64,000 bases of DNA, from positions 1 to 64,000 of the forward strand of contig NZ_QSDR01000021.1 of the NCBI RefSeq assembly GCF_003464085.1. The letters are read 5' to 3'. This stretch comes from Clostridium sp. AM58-1XD (lineage in GTDB: Bacteria; Bacillota; Clostridia; Lachnospirales; Lachnospiraceae). Positions 26,031 to 34,404 of this stretch are shown one piece after another. Both the position numbers and the translations under genes were made by a program. A model generated the notes under the pieces. It was not told the origin of the DNA. It saw nothing but the letters and a program-made list of their open reading frames with translations, and did no database searches. Position 1 is the first letter of the stretch, and each line of letters starts with the position of its first letter.

Positions 26031-26981
26031 ATGGAAAAGAAATGCATTGGAATCGATATTGGGGGGACGAGCGTGAAACTCGGTCTGTTCAGCACGGACG
26101 GAACGCTGCTTGAAAAGTGGGAGATCCCTACGAGGAAGGAAAATGGAGGAGACAGAATCCTTCCCGATATTGCTGATTCTATCAAAGCGAAAATGAAGGA
26201 AAAAGGTCTGACGAACGATGATCTGGCCGGAGCCGGGATGGGATATCCGGGACCGGTTCTTCCGGACGGATATGTAGAGGTATGTGTAAATATCGGCTGG
26301 CATGACAGGAACCCTGAAAAGGAACTCAGCAGTCTGCTTGACGGTCTTTTTGTGCGTTCAGGAAATGATGCCAATGTGGCTGCTCTGGGAGAGATGTGGC
26401 AGGGCGGAGGAAGAGGATACAGGGATCTGGTGGCAGTGACTCTTGGAACAGGCGTCGGAGGCGGCGTAATTCTGAACGAACAGATCGTTGCAGGCAGGCA
26501 CGGAACAGCGGGAGAGATCGGCCATATTCATGTGCGCGACGAAGAGACGGAGCAGTGCAACTGCGGCGGAGTCGGCTGTCTGGAACAGGTCGCTTCGGCC
26601 ACAGGCATTGCAAGAGAAGCGAGAAGAATGATGAAAAAAAGCGATTTGCCGTCTGTCCTGCGTAAATTCGGGGATAATGTAACGGCGAAAGACGTGCTGG
26701 ACGCCGCAAAAGAGGGCGACAAACTGGCAGATGAAGTAGTGGAAACTTCCTGCCGGTATCTGGGGCTCGTACTGGCACAGGTAGCTATGACCATAGACCC
26801 GGAACGTTTTGTAATTGGGGGCGGAGTATCGAAGGCAGGTCAGTTTCTGATCGACAGAATATGGAAATATTTTGATTTCTATACGCCGATAACGAAGCAC
26901 AAGGCCAGCATCGGTCTTGCTGAACTTGGAAATGATGCAGGCATCTACGGCGCTGCACGACTGATCGTTACGAACATCTAG
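26031..26981 (+). CDS. glcK: ROK-family glucokinase
   Basis: 316-residue sugar kinase, phosphorylating glucose at C6. Phosphate motif GIDIGGTSVKLG at the N-terminus, sugar-binding GNDANVAALGE and GTAGEIGH, zinc-binding CNCGGVGC (ROK signature) with the preceding His, and a second ATP motif FVIGGGVS. Ends with GNDAGIYGAARL as typical for bacterial glucokinases of this group. Followed by a strong terminator. Confidence 0.92.
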   Translation: MEKKCIGIDIGGTSVKLGLFSTDGTLLEKWEIPTRKENGGDRILPDIADSIKAKMKEKGLTNDDLAGAGMGYPGPVLPDGYVEVCVNIGWHDRNPEKELSSLLDGLFVRSGNDANVAALGEMWQGGGRGYRDLVAVTLGTGVGGGVILNEQIVAGRHGTAGEIGHIHVRDEETEQCNCGGVGCLEQVASATGIAREARRMMKKSDLPSVLRKFGDNVTAKDVLDAAKEGDKLADEVVETSCRYLGLVLAQVAMTIDPERFVIGGGVSKAGQFLIDRIWKYFDFYTPITKHKASIGLAELGNDAGIYGAARLIVTNI

Positions 26982-27025
26982 CGGACGCTTCTGAACGCGG
27001 GACCAGGCCGTTTTCAGGACATTTT

Positions 27026-27083
27026 AAGGAGGATATCGGGCAGACATTTGAGATGTCTGTGCAATATCCTCCTTGCATTTTTT
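27026..27083 (+). terminator. Terminator after glucokinase
   Basis: AAGGAGGATAT pairs with ATATCCTCCTT, with an inner CAGACAT/ATGTCTG stem, then GCATTTTTTT. Two stacked stems and a T7 run. Confidence 0.85.
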
Positions 27084-27144
27084 TGCGGGATAGTTTAAAG
27101 TATGTATCAGTGAAATAATGTTTGCAGTGGATAAAACGAGGAGA

Positions 27145-27168
27145 CCCCGATTCGTAAACGAACCGGGG
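27145..27168 (+). other. Hairpin of unknown role
   Basis: CCCCGATTCG, loop TAAA, CGAACCGGGG: 9 of 10 paired. No T-run follows, so it is not a standard terminator; could be a leader structure or protein site upstream of the pyrophosphatase gene. Confidence 0.5.
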
Positions 27169-27314
27169 CAATTATGAAAAATCTATGTGCATTTTGACCA
27201 TATAACCTGTTTGAAATTATTTGTTTCTATGCAAATAGTATAAAAAACAGATATGAATAAAATGTGAACGAACTGTAAATAGAATATGAAACATTTAACG
27301 GATGAGGAGGTAAC

Positions 27315-28976
27315 ATGGCAGAGAAAAGGCAAAGGAAAACAATTGTAATCGGACATAAGAATCCCGATACGGATTCAATTTGTTCTGCTATCTGTTATGC
27401 AGGTCTGAAACGGGCAGCGACCGGCGGACTGTACCAGCCTGGGAGAGCAGGGCAGGTGAATGAAGAAACAAAATTTGTATTGAATTATTTCGGTGCCAAA
27501 GAGCCTGTTCTGATCGAGAATGTGAAAACGCAGGTGAAGGATATCGAAATCAGGGAGACTGAAGGAGTAGCAAGGAATATTTCCCTCAAAAAAGCGTGGA
27601 ATTACATGCAGAAAGCCGGAGTGGTGACACTTCCTGTAGTGACAGGAGACGGTATTCTGGAAGGATTGATTACGGTCGGTGATATCACAAGATCCTATAT
27701 GAACGTCTATGACAGCAGTATCCTGTCAAAGGCGAACACCCAGTATTCGAATATTATTGAAACGTTGGAAGGACTGATGCTGATCGGAGATGAAAGGGAG
27801 TATTTCGACAGCGGAAAGGTCCTGATCGCAGCTGCTAATCCGGATATGATGGAATATTATATCCAGCCTCACGACCTTGTAATTCTTGGAAACCGCTATG
27901 AATCTCAGCTGTGCGCCATCGAGATGGAAGCAGCCTGTATTATCGTATGTGAAGGAGCAGCCGTTTCCATGACGATTAAAAAGCTGGCCCAGGAAAGAGG
28001 CTGCAAGGTTATGACAACCCCGTACGACGCATATACGGCGGCCCGACTGATTAATCAGAGCATGCCTATCAGCTATTTTATGAAGACAGAAAATCTGATC
28101 ACCTTTGAACGGGACGATTATATTGAAGATATCCGGGATGTGATGGCCAGCAAGCGCCACAGGGATTTTCCGATCCTGGATAAAGACGGGAAATATTATG
28201 GAATGATTTCCCGAAGGAATCTGCTCGGCGCCCGTGGAAAGCAGGTAATCCTGGTTGACCACAACGAGAAAAATCAGGCGGTAGAAGGGGTGGAGGGCGC
28301 TGAGATTATGGAGATCATTGATCATCATAAGCTGGGAACCGTAGAAACGATCGCTCCTGTTTTCTTCCGCAACCAGCCTCTTGGATGTACGGCTACAATC
28401 GTATACCAGATGTACAGGGAAGCCGGAGTTGAAATCAAAAAAGAGACGGCAGGCCTTCTCTGCAGCGCAATCATTTCTGATACGCTTTTATTCCGTTCTC
28501 CGACCTGTACGCCGGTGGATAAAGCGGCTGCGATGGAGCTGGCCGGCATAGCAGAAATTGAGATTGAAAAATACGCCAGTGAGATGTTCGCCGCAGGAAG
28601 CAACCTGAAAGGCAAGACGGCGGAAGAAGTATTCTACCAGGATTATAAGCGTTTTGCCGCAGGCAAAACGGCTTTCGGCGTGGGGCAGATCAGCTCTGTC
28701 AATGCAGAGGAGCTGGAATCTCTGAAGGAAAAGCTGCTCCCCTATATCCAGGTAAAGCAGAAGGAACAGGAGATTGATATGCTGTTTTTCATGCTTACAA
28801 ACATCCTGACGGAATCGACAGACCTGCTCTGTGCAGGACAGGGAGCGGAGCAGATGGTGGCGGCGGCTTTCCATATTGATTCCGATAAGAGAAAGGATCA
28901 GGAAGTTCATCTCGACAATGTGGTATCCAGAAAGAAGCAGTTGATTCCCGTTATTATGATGGCTTTGCAGGGATAG
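27315..28976 (+). CDS. ppaC: Manganese-dependent inorganic pyrophosphatase with CBS and DRTGG domains
   Basis: 553-residue family II pyrophosphatase with a regulatory insert. Catalytic DHH motifs: GHKNPDTDSI (residues 13-22), VDHNEKNQ and IIDHHKLG; C-terminal DHHA2 domain with RKKQLIPV. Between them lie two CBS repeats (about 70-130 and 250-300, FPILDKDGKYYGMISRRNL) flanking a DRTGG-like domain, the architecture of nucleotide-regulated CBS-PPases. It hydrolyses PPi from biosynthetic reactions and is likely inhibited or activated by adenine nucleotides. RBS GAGGAGG. Confidence 0.92.
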   Translation: MAEKRQRKTIVIGHKNPDTDSICSAICYAGLKRAATGGLYQPGRAGQVNEETKFVLNYFGAKEPVLIENVKTQVKDIEIRETEGVARNISLKKAWNYMQKAGVVTLPVVTGDGILEGLITVGDITRSYMNVYDSSILSKANTQYSNIIETLEGLMLIGDEREYFDSGKVLIAAANPDMMEYYIQPHDLVILGNRYESQLCAIEMEAACIIVCEGAAVSMTIKKLAQERGCKVMTTPYDAYTAARLINQSMPISYFMKTENLITFERDDYIEDIRDVMASKRHRDFPILDKDGKYYGMISRRNLLGARGKQVILVDHNEKNQAVEGVEGAEIMEIIDHHKLGTVETIAPVFFRNQPLGCTATIVYQMYREAGVEIKKETAGLLCSAIISDTLLFRSPTCTPVDKAAAMELAGIAEIEIEKYASEMFAAGSNLKGKTAEEVFYQDYKRFAAGKTAFGVGQISSVNAEELESLKEKLLPYIQVKQKEQEIDMLFFMLTNILTESTDLLCAGQGAEQMVAAAFHIDSDKRKDQEVHLDNVVSRKKQLIPVIMMALQG

Positions 28977-29060
28977 AGCGAATGCTTACGGATTGAAAAT
29001 TTAAATTTACAATTTTTTTACGGACAATACAATAATATTACATCTTCATAACTTCTGTTG

Positions 29061-29120
29061 ACCCTGGACTCGCTCCAGGGTTTATCCTTTGCTCATCAGC
29101 AGAAATTGCATGAGAAAGGA
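29061..29120 (+). promoter_or_regulatory. Leader hairpins, one masking the ribosome site
   Basis: Two hairpins in the 5' leader: ACCCTGGA/TCCAGGGT (29061-29081, loop CTCGC), then TCCTTTGCTCAT (29085-29096) pairing with ATGAGAAAGGA (29110-29120) with one bulged G. The second covers the ribosome site GAAAGGA of the gene starting at 29128, so translation may depend on its opening. Confidence 0.5.
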
Positions 29121-29127
29121 TGAAGTT

Positions 29128-30558
29128 ATGAAGAAATTATCAAAAAAAGCGTTGATTCCCTTTGCGGCTATGGCGCTGACTGCAGGCACGGCGTTTACTG
29201 CTCTTGCAGCGACCGGCTGGCAGGAGGATAACGGCGAATGGGTTTACATGGGCTCTCATGGGGAGAAAGTGACGGACCAGCTGAAAAAATCGGGAAATTA
29301 CTGGTATTATCTGGGAGACGACGGATATATGGCGAGAGATGAAGTCGTTGAGTATAATGAAAACTACTACTACTTTAACGGCGACGGCGTTATGAGTACC
29401 GCCCAATGGAGAGAGGTCGATAACGAAGACGGAGGCGGGGATGAGCCGGACGTTTGGTGGTATTACTTTCAGGGAAACGGAAAGGCTGTGAAAAAGTCGG
29501 ACGATTCCAGCCGTGTGAAGTTCACGACTCTCCCTACGGCATCCGGTTCTGCAAAATTTACGTTTGATGAAGAAGGCCATATGCTTTATGGCTGGATCAG
29601 CGAGGACGGAGAAATGCTGACAGATGATGACGCGTGGAAAGAAGGCGTATATTACTGTCAGGAAAATGGAAACGGCCGCATGACGACAGGGTGGAAGTAT
29701 CTGGAGACAGAGGATGATGAAGAAAACCCTGATAAAGAAGGCGACGGAGACTGGTTTTACTTTAACACCTCCGGCAAAAAGGTTAAGGACGCCAAGAGTA
29801 AAACAATAAATGGAAGAAAGTACAGATTTGACGAAAACGGAGCCGCTGTATTTGCATGGTACAATAGGCTGGCAACTCCGGGAGAAGCGACTTCATCGGA
29901 AAATAAATATTACAGCCGGGAAGAACAGCGCTGGCTTTCTACCGGATGGTTCAGAACCGTTCCGGGAGAAGACGTGGACAAAGAAGCTTACGATGATGAT
30001 GAGGAATACTGGTTCTATGCAAAATCGGATGGTGAGCTGGTTACGGCCCAGATTAAGTCCATCAGCGGGCATAAATACGGCTTTGATGTAAATGGAGAGA
30101 TGCTGTCTGGACTTTATAAAATTGTCTTTGATGAAAAAGGCAGTGAGATTATTTTCGCTGAAGAGATCGAGACCTTTGACGATCTTCCGGACGGGGATGA
30201 CGAAGATACGGAAGTCTACTATTTTGGCACATCTCCGAAAGAGGGAGTCATGAAGACAGGAACATGTTCCATTGAATTAGACGGAGAAAAATATAATTTT
30301 AATTTCAAAAAATCGGGTAGCCGTAAGGGCGCGGGGATTAACGGAATTGATAAGGATTCCATTTATATACAGGGAAGAAGGCTGGAAGCAGAAGAAGGAA
30401 CGAAATATGAGGCGGTTGAATACCAGGGAAAGAATTATCTGATTAATACCTCCGGAAAGATCATTAAAAACAAGAAAAATGTAAAAGATGCAGATGACGT
30501 CTATTACAGTACGGATAAAAGCGGCGTTATCATCTATCAGGATGAGGAAAAACAGTAA
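29128..30558 (+). CDS. Surface protein with choline/cell-wall-binding repeats
   Basis: 476-residue secreted protein. Signal peptide about residues 1-28 (KKALIPFAAMALTAGTAFTALA). The rest is repeated aromatic/Gly motifs of the CW_binding type: WVYMGSHGEKVTDQLKKSG, YWYYLGDDGYMARDE, YYYFNGDGVMSTAQW, FYFNTSGKKVKDAK and YRFDENGAAV. Such repeats bind choline or other wall polymers. No enzymatic domain is visible, so it may be purely a wall-binding protein. Start ATG 29128 follows GAAAGGATGAAGTT. Rich in Asp/Glu. Confidence 0.85.
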   Translation: MKKLSKKALIPFAAMALTAGTAFTALAATGWQEDNGEWVYMGSHGEKVTDQLKKSGNYWYYLGDDGYMARDEVVEYNENYYYFNGDGVMSTAQWREVDNEDGGGDEPDVWWYYFQGNGKAVKKSDDSSRVKFTTLPTASGSAKFTFDEEGHMLYGWISEDGEMLTDDDAWKEGVYYCQENGNGRMTTGWKYLETEDDEENPDKEGDGDWFYFNTSGKKVKDAKSKTINGRKYRFDENGAAVFAWYNRLATPGEATSSENKYYSREEQRWLSTGWFRTVPGEDVDKEAYDDDEEYWFYAKSDGELVTAQIKSISGHKYGFDVNGEMLSGLYKIVFDEKGSEIIFAEEIETFDDLPDGDDEDTEVYYFGTSPKEGVMKTGTCSIELDGEKYNFNFKKSGSRKGAGINGIDKDSIYIQGRRLEAEEGTKYEAVEYQGKNYLINTSGKIIKNKKNVKDADDVYYSTDKSGVIIYQDEEKQ

Positions 30559-30714
30559 ATCGCACGCCGGGGAAGAAAAGAGGCTGAAGGTGCTGCCAAA
30601 GAAAAAGGCGGTGCGTTCCGTCTCTTTTTTGCTGTCCCTTTTTCAGATTGAGGGTATACAACATCTTTATTTTTTGATATCATACAGTGTAAGTCAAAGT
30701 TAGAGGGAGGCTGT

Positions 30715-31359
30715 ATGGATAATAGAAACAAGAGTAAAAACGACATAACAATGCAGAAGGTCTTGTGGAAACCAGGAAATATGGTCTATCCTGTGCCGGC
30801 AGTAATGGTGAGCGTAGCCGACAGGGAAGGAAATAAAAATATTCTGACAGTTGCCTGGACGGGGACTGTCTGTTCTGACCCGCCTATGGCATATATTTCT
30901 GTCAGACCGGAGCGGTATTCTTACCATATGATCCGTGAAACGAAGGAATTTGTAATCAATCTGACGACTAAGGATTTGGCGGCGGCTACGGATTACTGCG
31001 GAGTCCGTTCCGGACGAGATGTGGACAAATGGAAGGAAATGAAGCTGACGCCGGGGAAAGCAAAGAAGATTTCCGCGCCGATTATTGAAGAATGCCCCGT
31101 GAATATTGAATGCAAGGTTACGGAAGTCAAGGAACTTGGTTCTCATCATATGTTCCTGGCAAAAGTCGTTGCAGTGACGGTTGACAGCCGGTATTTGGAC
31201 GGGAAAGGCAGATTTGATTTGAAAAAGGCCGGACTAATGGCGTATTCCCACGGAGAGTACACAGAATTAGGAAAAACCCTGGGAACCTTTGGATTTTCAG
31301 TGAAGAAGGGCAGCAGTAAGAGGACGGAGACTAAGAGAAACTATACGAAGAAGAGATAA
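30715..31359 (+). CDS. Flavin reductase family protein (flavoredoxin-like)
   Basis: 214-residue FMN-binding split-barrel protein. Family motifs: MVSVADREGNKNILTVAWTG, SDPPMAYISVRPERYS and FVINLTT, followed by LAAATDYCG. C-terminal tail is basic (KKGSSKRTETKRNYTKKR). Cytoplasmic redox role, reducing flavins or a partner protein. RBS GAGGGAGG. Confidence 0.88.
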   Translation: MDNRNKSKNDITMQKVLWKPGNMVYPVPAVMVSVADREGNKNILTVAWTGTVCSDPPMAYISVRPERYSYHMIRETKEFVINLTTKDLAAATDYCGVRSGRDVDKWKEMKLTPGKAKKISAPIIEECPVNIECKVTEVKELGSHHMFLAKVVAVTVDSRYLDGKGRFDLKKAGLMAYSHGEYTELGKTLGTFGFSVKKGSSKRTETKRNYTKKR

Positions 31360-31393
31360 TATATAATAAAATAATATGTGGCGGAGACGTAAG

Positions 31394-31929
31394 ATGAAGA
31401 AAAATAATATTACATTAATCGGAATGCCGGCATCCGGAAAGAGCACGGTTGGAGTTCTTCTTGCAAAAAGACTGGGATATTCTTTTGTAGACGTGGATAT
31501 CGTCATCAGGAACAGGAGAAAAAGCTTTTAAAAGAGCTGATTGATGAAAACGGAATTGAAGGATTCTGGAAGATCGAGGAAAGGGCGAATGCAGGTCTTC
31601 AGGTAGAACACTCTGTAATCGCGCCGGGAGGAAGCGTCATATACGGCCCCAAGGCTATGGAACATTTAAAAGAGATCGGTGTTGTCGTATACCTGAAGCT
31701 GGACTGTGATGAAATAGAGATGAGGATCGGCGATGCAGTGAACAGGGGGGTGACGCTGAAAGAAGGATGGACAATCCGTGATCTTTATAATGAAAGAGTG
31801 CCGTATTATGAAAAATATGCGGATATTACCATAGATGAAGCAGGCATGACGCCGGGAGAGACGGTTGACGAACTGTGCGTGATATTGAAGGAACAGTTTG
31901 AGATATGGGGTGAATACGAAGTCTTGTAA
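31394..31929 (+). CDS. Shikimate-kinase-like P-loop kinase (frameshift)
   Basis: About 178 residues after repair. Walker [10 protein letters not shown] with [13 protein letters not shown] is typical AroK/AroL. The frame breaks at about 31507 (DVDIVI then stop region); one extra C gives [22 protein letters not shown] and joins the long second part. Several shikimate-contacting residues look changed: the usual GE..FR region reads EGFWKIEE and the GGG loop reads APGGSVIY. So substrate may not be shikimate. No other aro genes are nearby. ATG 31394 after GGCGGAGACG. Confidence 0.75.
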
Positions 31930-31975
31930 GAGAGACGGGGGGAGAAAAAGTAGAATACAAAGGAGACAACAGGAA

Positions 31976-33373
31976 ATGAACAGGAAAAAAACATATGTGA
32001 CCCCTTATGACTTTGAGGGCAGAATACCTATGGCACAGGCGGTTCCCCTCGGACTTCAGCACGTACTCGCTATGTTTGTAGGAAATCTCACCCCGCTTTT
32101 AATTATCACAGGAGCGTGCGGTATTACAGGAGGCAGCGATCTGGCGGACCTGCAGGTGGCGCTGCTTCAGAATGCCATGTGGATCGCAGGCGCGGTTACG
32201 TTGATACAGCTTTTCGGAATCGGCCCTATGGGCGGAAAAGTACCGATTATCATGGGAACGAGTTCCGGCTTTATCGGCGTTTTCAGCAGCGTGGCCAGCG
32301 CTATGGGAGGCGGTGTCATGGCTTATGGAGCGATGATGGGCGCTTCGATTCTGGGAGGTATATTTGAAGGAGTTCTGGGTATATTTTTAAAGCCTCTGCG
32401 CCGTTTTTTCCCGGCTGTTGTGACGGGAACGGTAGTGTTGTCCATTGGTTTGTCCCTGATCGGCGTTGGCATCAATTCCTTCGGAGGAGGAAGCGGCGCT
32501 GCTGATTTTGGATCAATGGAGAATCTGTTGCTGGGCTGTCTCGTGCTGGTCGTTATTATCGCATTGAAGCATGGAACAAAAGGCATAACCAGCTATTCTT
32601 CTATTTTGATTGGAATTATTGTAGGATACATTGCGGCGGCAGTGATGGCGGCTGTTCTGCCGACCACAGGCATAACGGCAGAAGGTGTGGAATATACAAA
32701 AGCATGGGTGCTGAATTGGGACAAGGTGGCTAAGGCCGACTGGTTTGCGATTCCTAAGATTGTTCCCGTCCCGATTGTTTTTGATCTGAGAGCGATCATT
32801 CCCGTAATGATCATGTTTGTTGTTACGGCTGTCGAAACGGTCGGCGATATATCGGGTGTGACAGAAGGCGGTATGGGAAGAGAAGCTACCGACACGGAAC
32901 TTTCCGGAGGCGTGATATGCGATGGACTTGGCTCTTCGATCGCGGCAGTCTTCGGCGTTCTTCCGAATACTTCATTCAGTCAGAATGTAGGGCTTGTAAC
33001 GATGACAAAAGTAGTCAACCGTACGGCTCTGGCGGCAGGGGCAGTGTTCCTGATCTTCTGCGGACTGTTTCCCAAATTGGCGGCTGTCGTTTCCATCATG
33101 CCCCAGAGCGTGCTGGGCGGAGCAGCTGTTATGATGTTCTCTTCTATCGTGGTGAGCGGGATTCAGCTTATCACGAAGAATCCTGTTACAGCCAGGAGCA
33201 TTACCATCATTTCAGTTGCCCTTGGCCTGGGATACGGAATCGGCGCCAACAGCGGAGTTCTGGTTCACCTTCCACAGCCGGTCCAGCTGATTTTCGGCGG
33301 TTCCGGAATTGTGCCGGCAGCGCTCGTTGCCATTATTCTAAACCTCCTTCTTCCGAAAGAGGAGAATGAATAA
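31976..33373 (+). CDS. NCS2-family uracil/xanthine permease
   Basis: 465-residue nucleobase:cation symporter with about 14 membrane segments. Hallmarks: PLGLQHVLAMFVGNLTPLLI, GTSSGFIGVFSS, signature QNVGLVTMTKVVNR and VPAALVAIILNLLLP. The QNVGLV type is closer to xanthine/urate permeases than to UraA. Start ATG 31976 after GGAGACAACAGGAA. It is 46 bases after the kinase-like gene and 16 before the DUF3783 gene. No purine riboswitch fits in the short spacer. Confidence 0.92.
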   Translation: MNRKKTYVTPYDFEGRIPMAQAVPLGLQHVLAMFVGNLTPLLIITGACGITGGSDLADLQVALLQNAMWIAGAVTLIQLFGIGPMGGKVPIIMGTSSGFIGVFSSVASAMGGGVMAYGAMMGASILGGIFEGVLGIFLKPLRRFFPAVVTGTVVLSIGLSLIGVGINSFGGGSGAADFGSMENLLLGCLVLVVIIALKHGTKGITSYSSILIGIIVGYIAAAVMAAVLPTTGITAEGVEYTKAWVLNWDKVAKADWFAIPKIVPVPIVFDLRAIIPVMIMFVVTAVETVGDISGVTEGGMGREATDTELSGGVICDGLGSSIAAVFGVLPNTSFSQNVGLVTMTKVVNRTALAAGAVFLIFCGLFPKLAAVVSIMPQSVLGGAAVMMFSSIVVSGIQLITKNPVTARSITIISVALGLGYGIGANSGVLVHLPQPVQLIFGGSGIVPAALVAIILNLLLPKEENE

Positions 33374-33389
33374 ATCAAGGAGGAATAAC

Positions 33390-33782
33390 ATGAAAGCAAG
33401 AGAAACGGTTCTTTACTATGCTCCGGAAAAGACGGAGAGGACTGCAAGATTAAAAGGAGTTTTTGTAAGGCTGGGACTGAGAATTAAAAATATAAGCCAG
33501 GATGAAACAGGTGAAACCGTAGGGTATCTGGCTGGTCTGTCCGGATACGGTCCGGCAGAAAATACAGGAGACCTTTTGCCGATACCGGAAGAGATGATGG
33601 TCATGAAGGATTTTACCAGCAGCAGGATCGACGAGCTTCTCCTGGCCGTAAGGAAAGCCGGCCTGTCTAAAATTGAACTGAAAGCCGTCCTGACCGAGAG
33701 CAATGCAGGCTGGACTTTCTACCATCTTTATGAAGAGATTAAAGAAGAGCATGAAAAGATGACCGGAAAGGGGAATGCATAA
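33390..33782 (+). CDS. DUF3783 family protein
   Basis: 130-residue cytoplasmic protein of unknown function found in Firmicutes. Contains an N-terminal strand (ETVLYYAPEKTERTARLKGV) and the block KAVLTESNAGWTFYHLYEEI near the C-terminus, which I associate with DUF3783. ATG 33390 with AAGGAGGAATAAC. Confidence 0.8.
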   Translation: MKARETVLYYAPEKTERTARLKGVFVRLGLRIKNISQDETGETVGYLAGLSGYGPAENTGDLLPIPEEMMVMKDFTSSRIDELLLAVRKAGLSKIELKAVLTESNAGWTFYHLYEEIKEEHEKMTGKGNA

Positions 33783-33901
33783 TCCCGCAGGCCGGCTGTC
33801 AAACAGAATATGAATGTTTTAAGAAGAGTGTTGCAACAGGAAAGTCAGATATACTTCCGATATCAGAGTGGATTACAGACAGAAGTCAGACCATTCACGG
33901 A

Positions 33902-33941
33902 TATCGAGAGGAATGATTTTCCTCGGCGATACTCTTTTTTT
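33902..33941 (+). terminator. Terminator downstream of the DUF3783 gene
   Basis: TATCG and GAGGA pair with TCCTC and CGATA around a small internal loop, followed by CTCT7 ending at 33941. Confidence 0.6.
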
Positions 33942-33965
33942 GCTTTTCTGGAAAGCTCTTTTCTG
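33942..33965 (+). repeat. Terminator-associated motif, copy 3
   Basis: GCTTTTCTGGAAAG then CTCTTTTCTG, immediately after a T-run; more diverged than copies 2 and 5. Confidence 0.5.
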
Positions 33966-34153
33966 TCAGGCTTTTGCTCAACACATGTCCATACAAATAC
34001 AAATATTGCGTACAGATGTATGGAAAACATCTGAGCTTAACTTAAAAAACAGGAATTTAGGGTACAAGTTAAAGGATAAAAAAAGAAACGGAATATCTGC
34101 GTTTGTATAAATTGCATAAAAATAGTGTGCTAAATGCAACTAAAAACTAAATA

Positions 34154-34164
34154 GGTACGTACAT
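34154..34164. promoter_or_regulatory. Candidate AraR-type box
   Basis: GGTACGTACAT resembles the centre of the Firmicute AraR operator (ATTTGTACGTACAAAT). Upstream of the promoter at 34199. Confidence 0.4.
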
Positions 34165-34198
34165 ATTTTCCAAAGCCAAAAAATGTACGCAAGAGTTG

Positions 34199-34228
34199 TT
34201 GACACTACAAACGGACAAGTTGTATATT
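34199..34228 (+). promoter_or_regulatory. Promoter of the ChvE-type ABC operon with operator half-site
   Basis: TTGACA at 34199-34204, 18-base spacer, TATATT at 34223-34228. The spacer end carries ACAAGTTGTA, in exactly the position it has in the araR promoter at 40122-40151. Confidence 0.65.
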
Positions 34229-34327
34229 TTAAACATGAGATATGCAAAAACAAATAGAAATAAATAAGAAATGACGAATCCTGTCGATGATTTCCAGTTG
34301 GGCATCATCAAAAATGCAAATTTACAT

Positions 34328-34338
34328 ATTGTACAAAT
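34328..34338. promoter_or_regulatory. Candidate AraR-type box in the leader
   Basis: ATTGTACAAAT contains a TTGTACAA palindrome, about 100 bases downstream of the promoter. Confidence 0.4.
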
Positions 34339-34356
34339 TGCGGAAAATGTGAAAAA

Positions 34357-34378
34357 TTGTACTTAAAAATAAGTACAA
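34357..34378. promoter_or_regulatory. Candidate AraR-type inverted repeat before the binding-protein gene
   Basis: TTGTACTT and AAGTACAA separated by 6 bases, perfect 8-bp arms, 27 bases before the ATG. Could be operator or, in RNA, a hairpin near the ribosome site. Confidence 0.45.
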
Positions 34379-34404
34379 ATAAAATAAAAGGAGGATTTAT
34401 TAAT

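Larger units (their letters stand above)
26982..27314. other. Intergenic region between glucokinase and pyrophosphatase
   Basis: Holds the glucokinase terminator (27026-27083) and a separate hairpin (27145-27168). AT-rich sequence before 27315 probably contains the pyrophosphatase promoter, but I could not fix -35/-10 boxes. No gene seen. Confidence 0.6.
33783..34404. other. Long leader/intergenic region before the ChvE-type operon
   Basis: 621 bases with no convincing gene. Holds a terminator (33902-33941), motif copy 3 (33942-33965), possible AraR-type half-sites and boxes (34154, 34183, 34328, 34357) and a promoter at 34199-34228. That gives a 5' leader of about 170 bases. Confidence 0.65.

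Noticed and set aside
27145..27168. Second terminator after glucokinase
   Set aside because: Good hairpin but no T-run on either strand; kept only as a hairpin of unknown role.
31930..31975. Purine riboswitch before the NCS2 permease
   Set aside because: Only 46 bases lie between the two genes, too short for an aptamer, and no conserved purine-aptamer core is visible.
33810..34110. Small open frames of 74 and 80 codons downstream of the DUF3783 gene
   Set aside because: They run through the terminator and repeat motif, overlap each other in different frames and lack a ribosome site.
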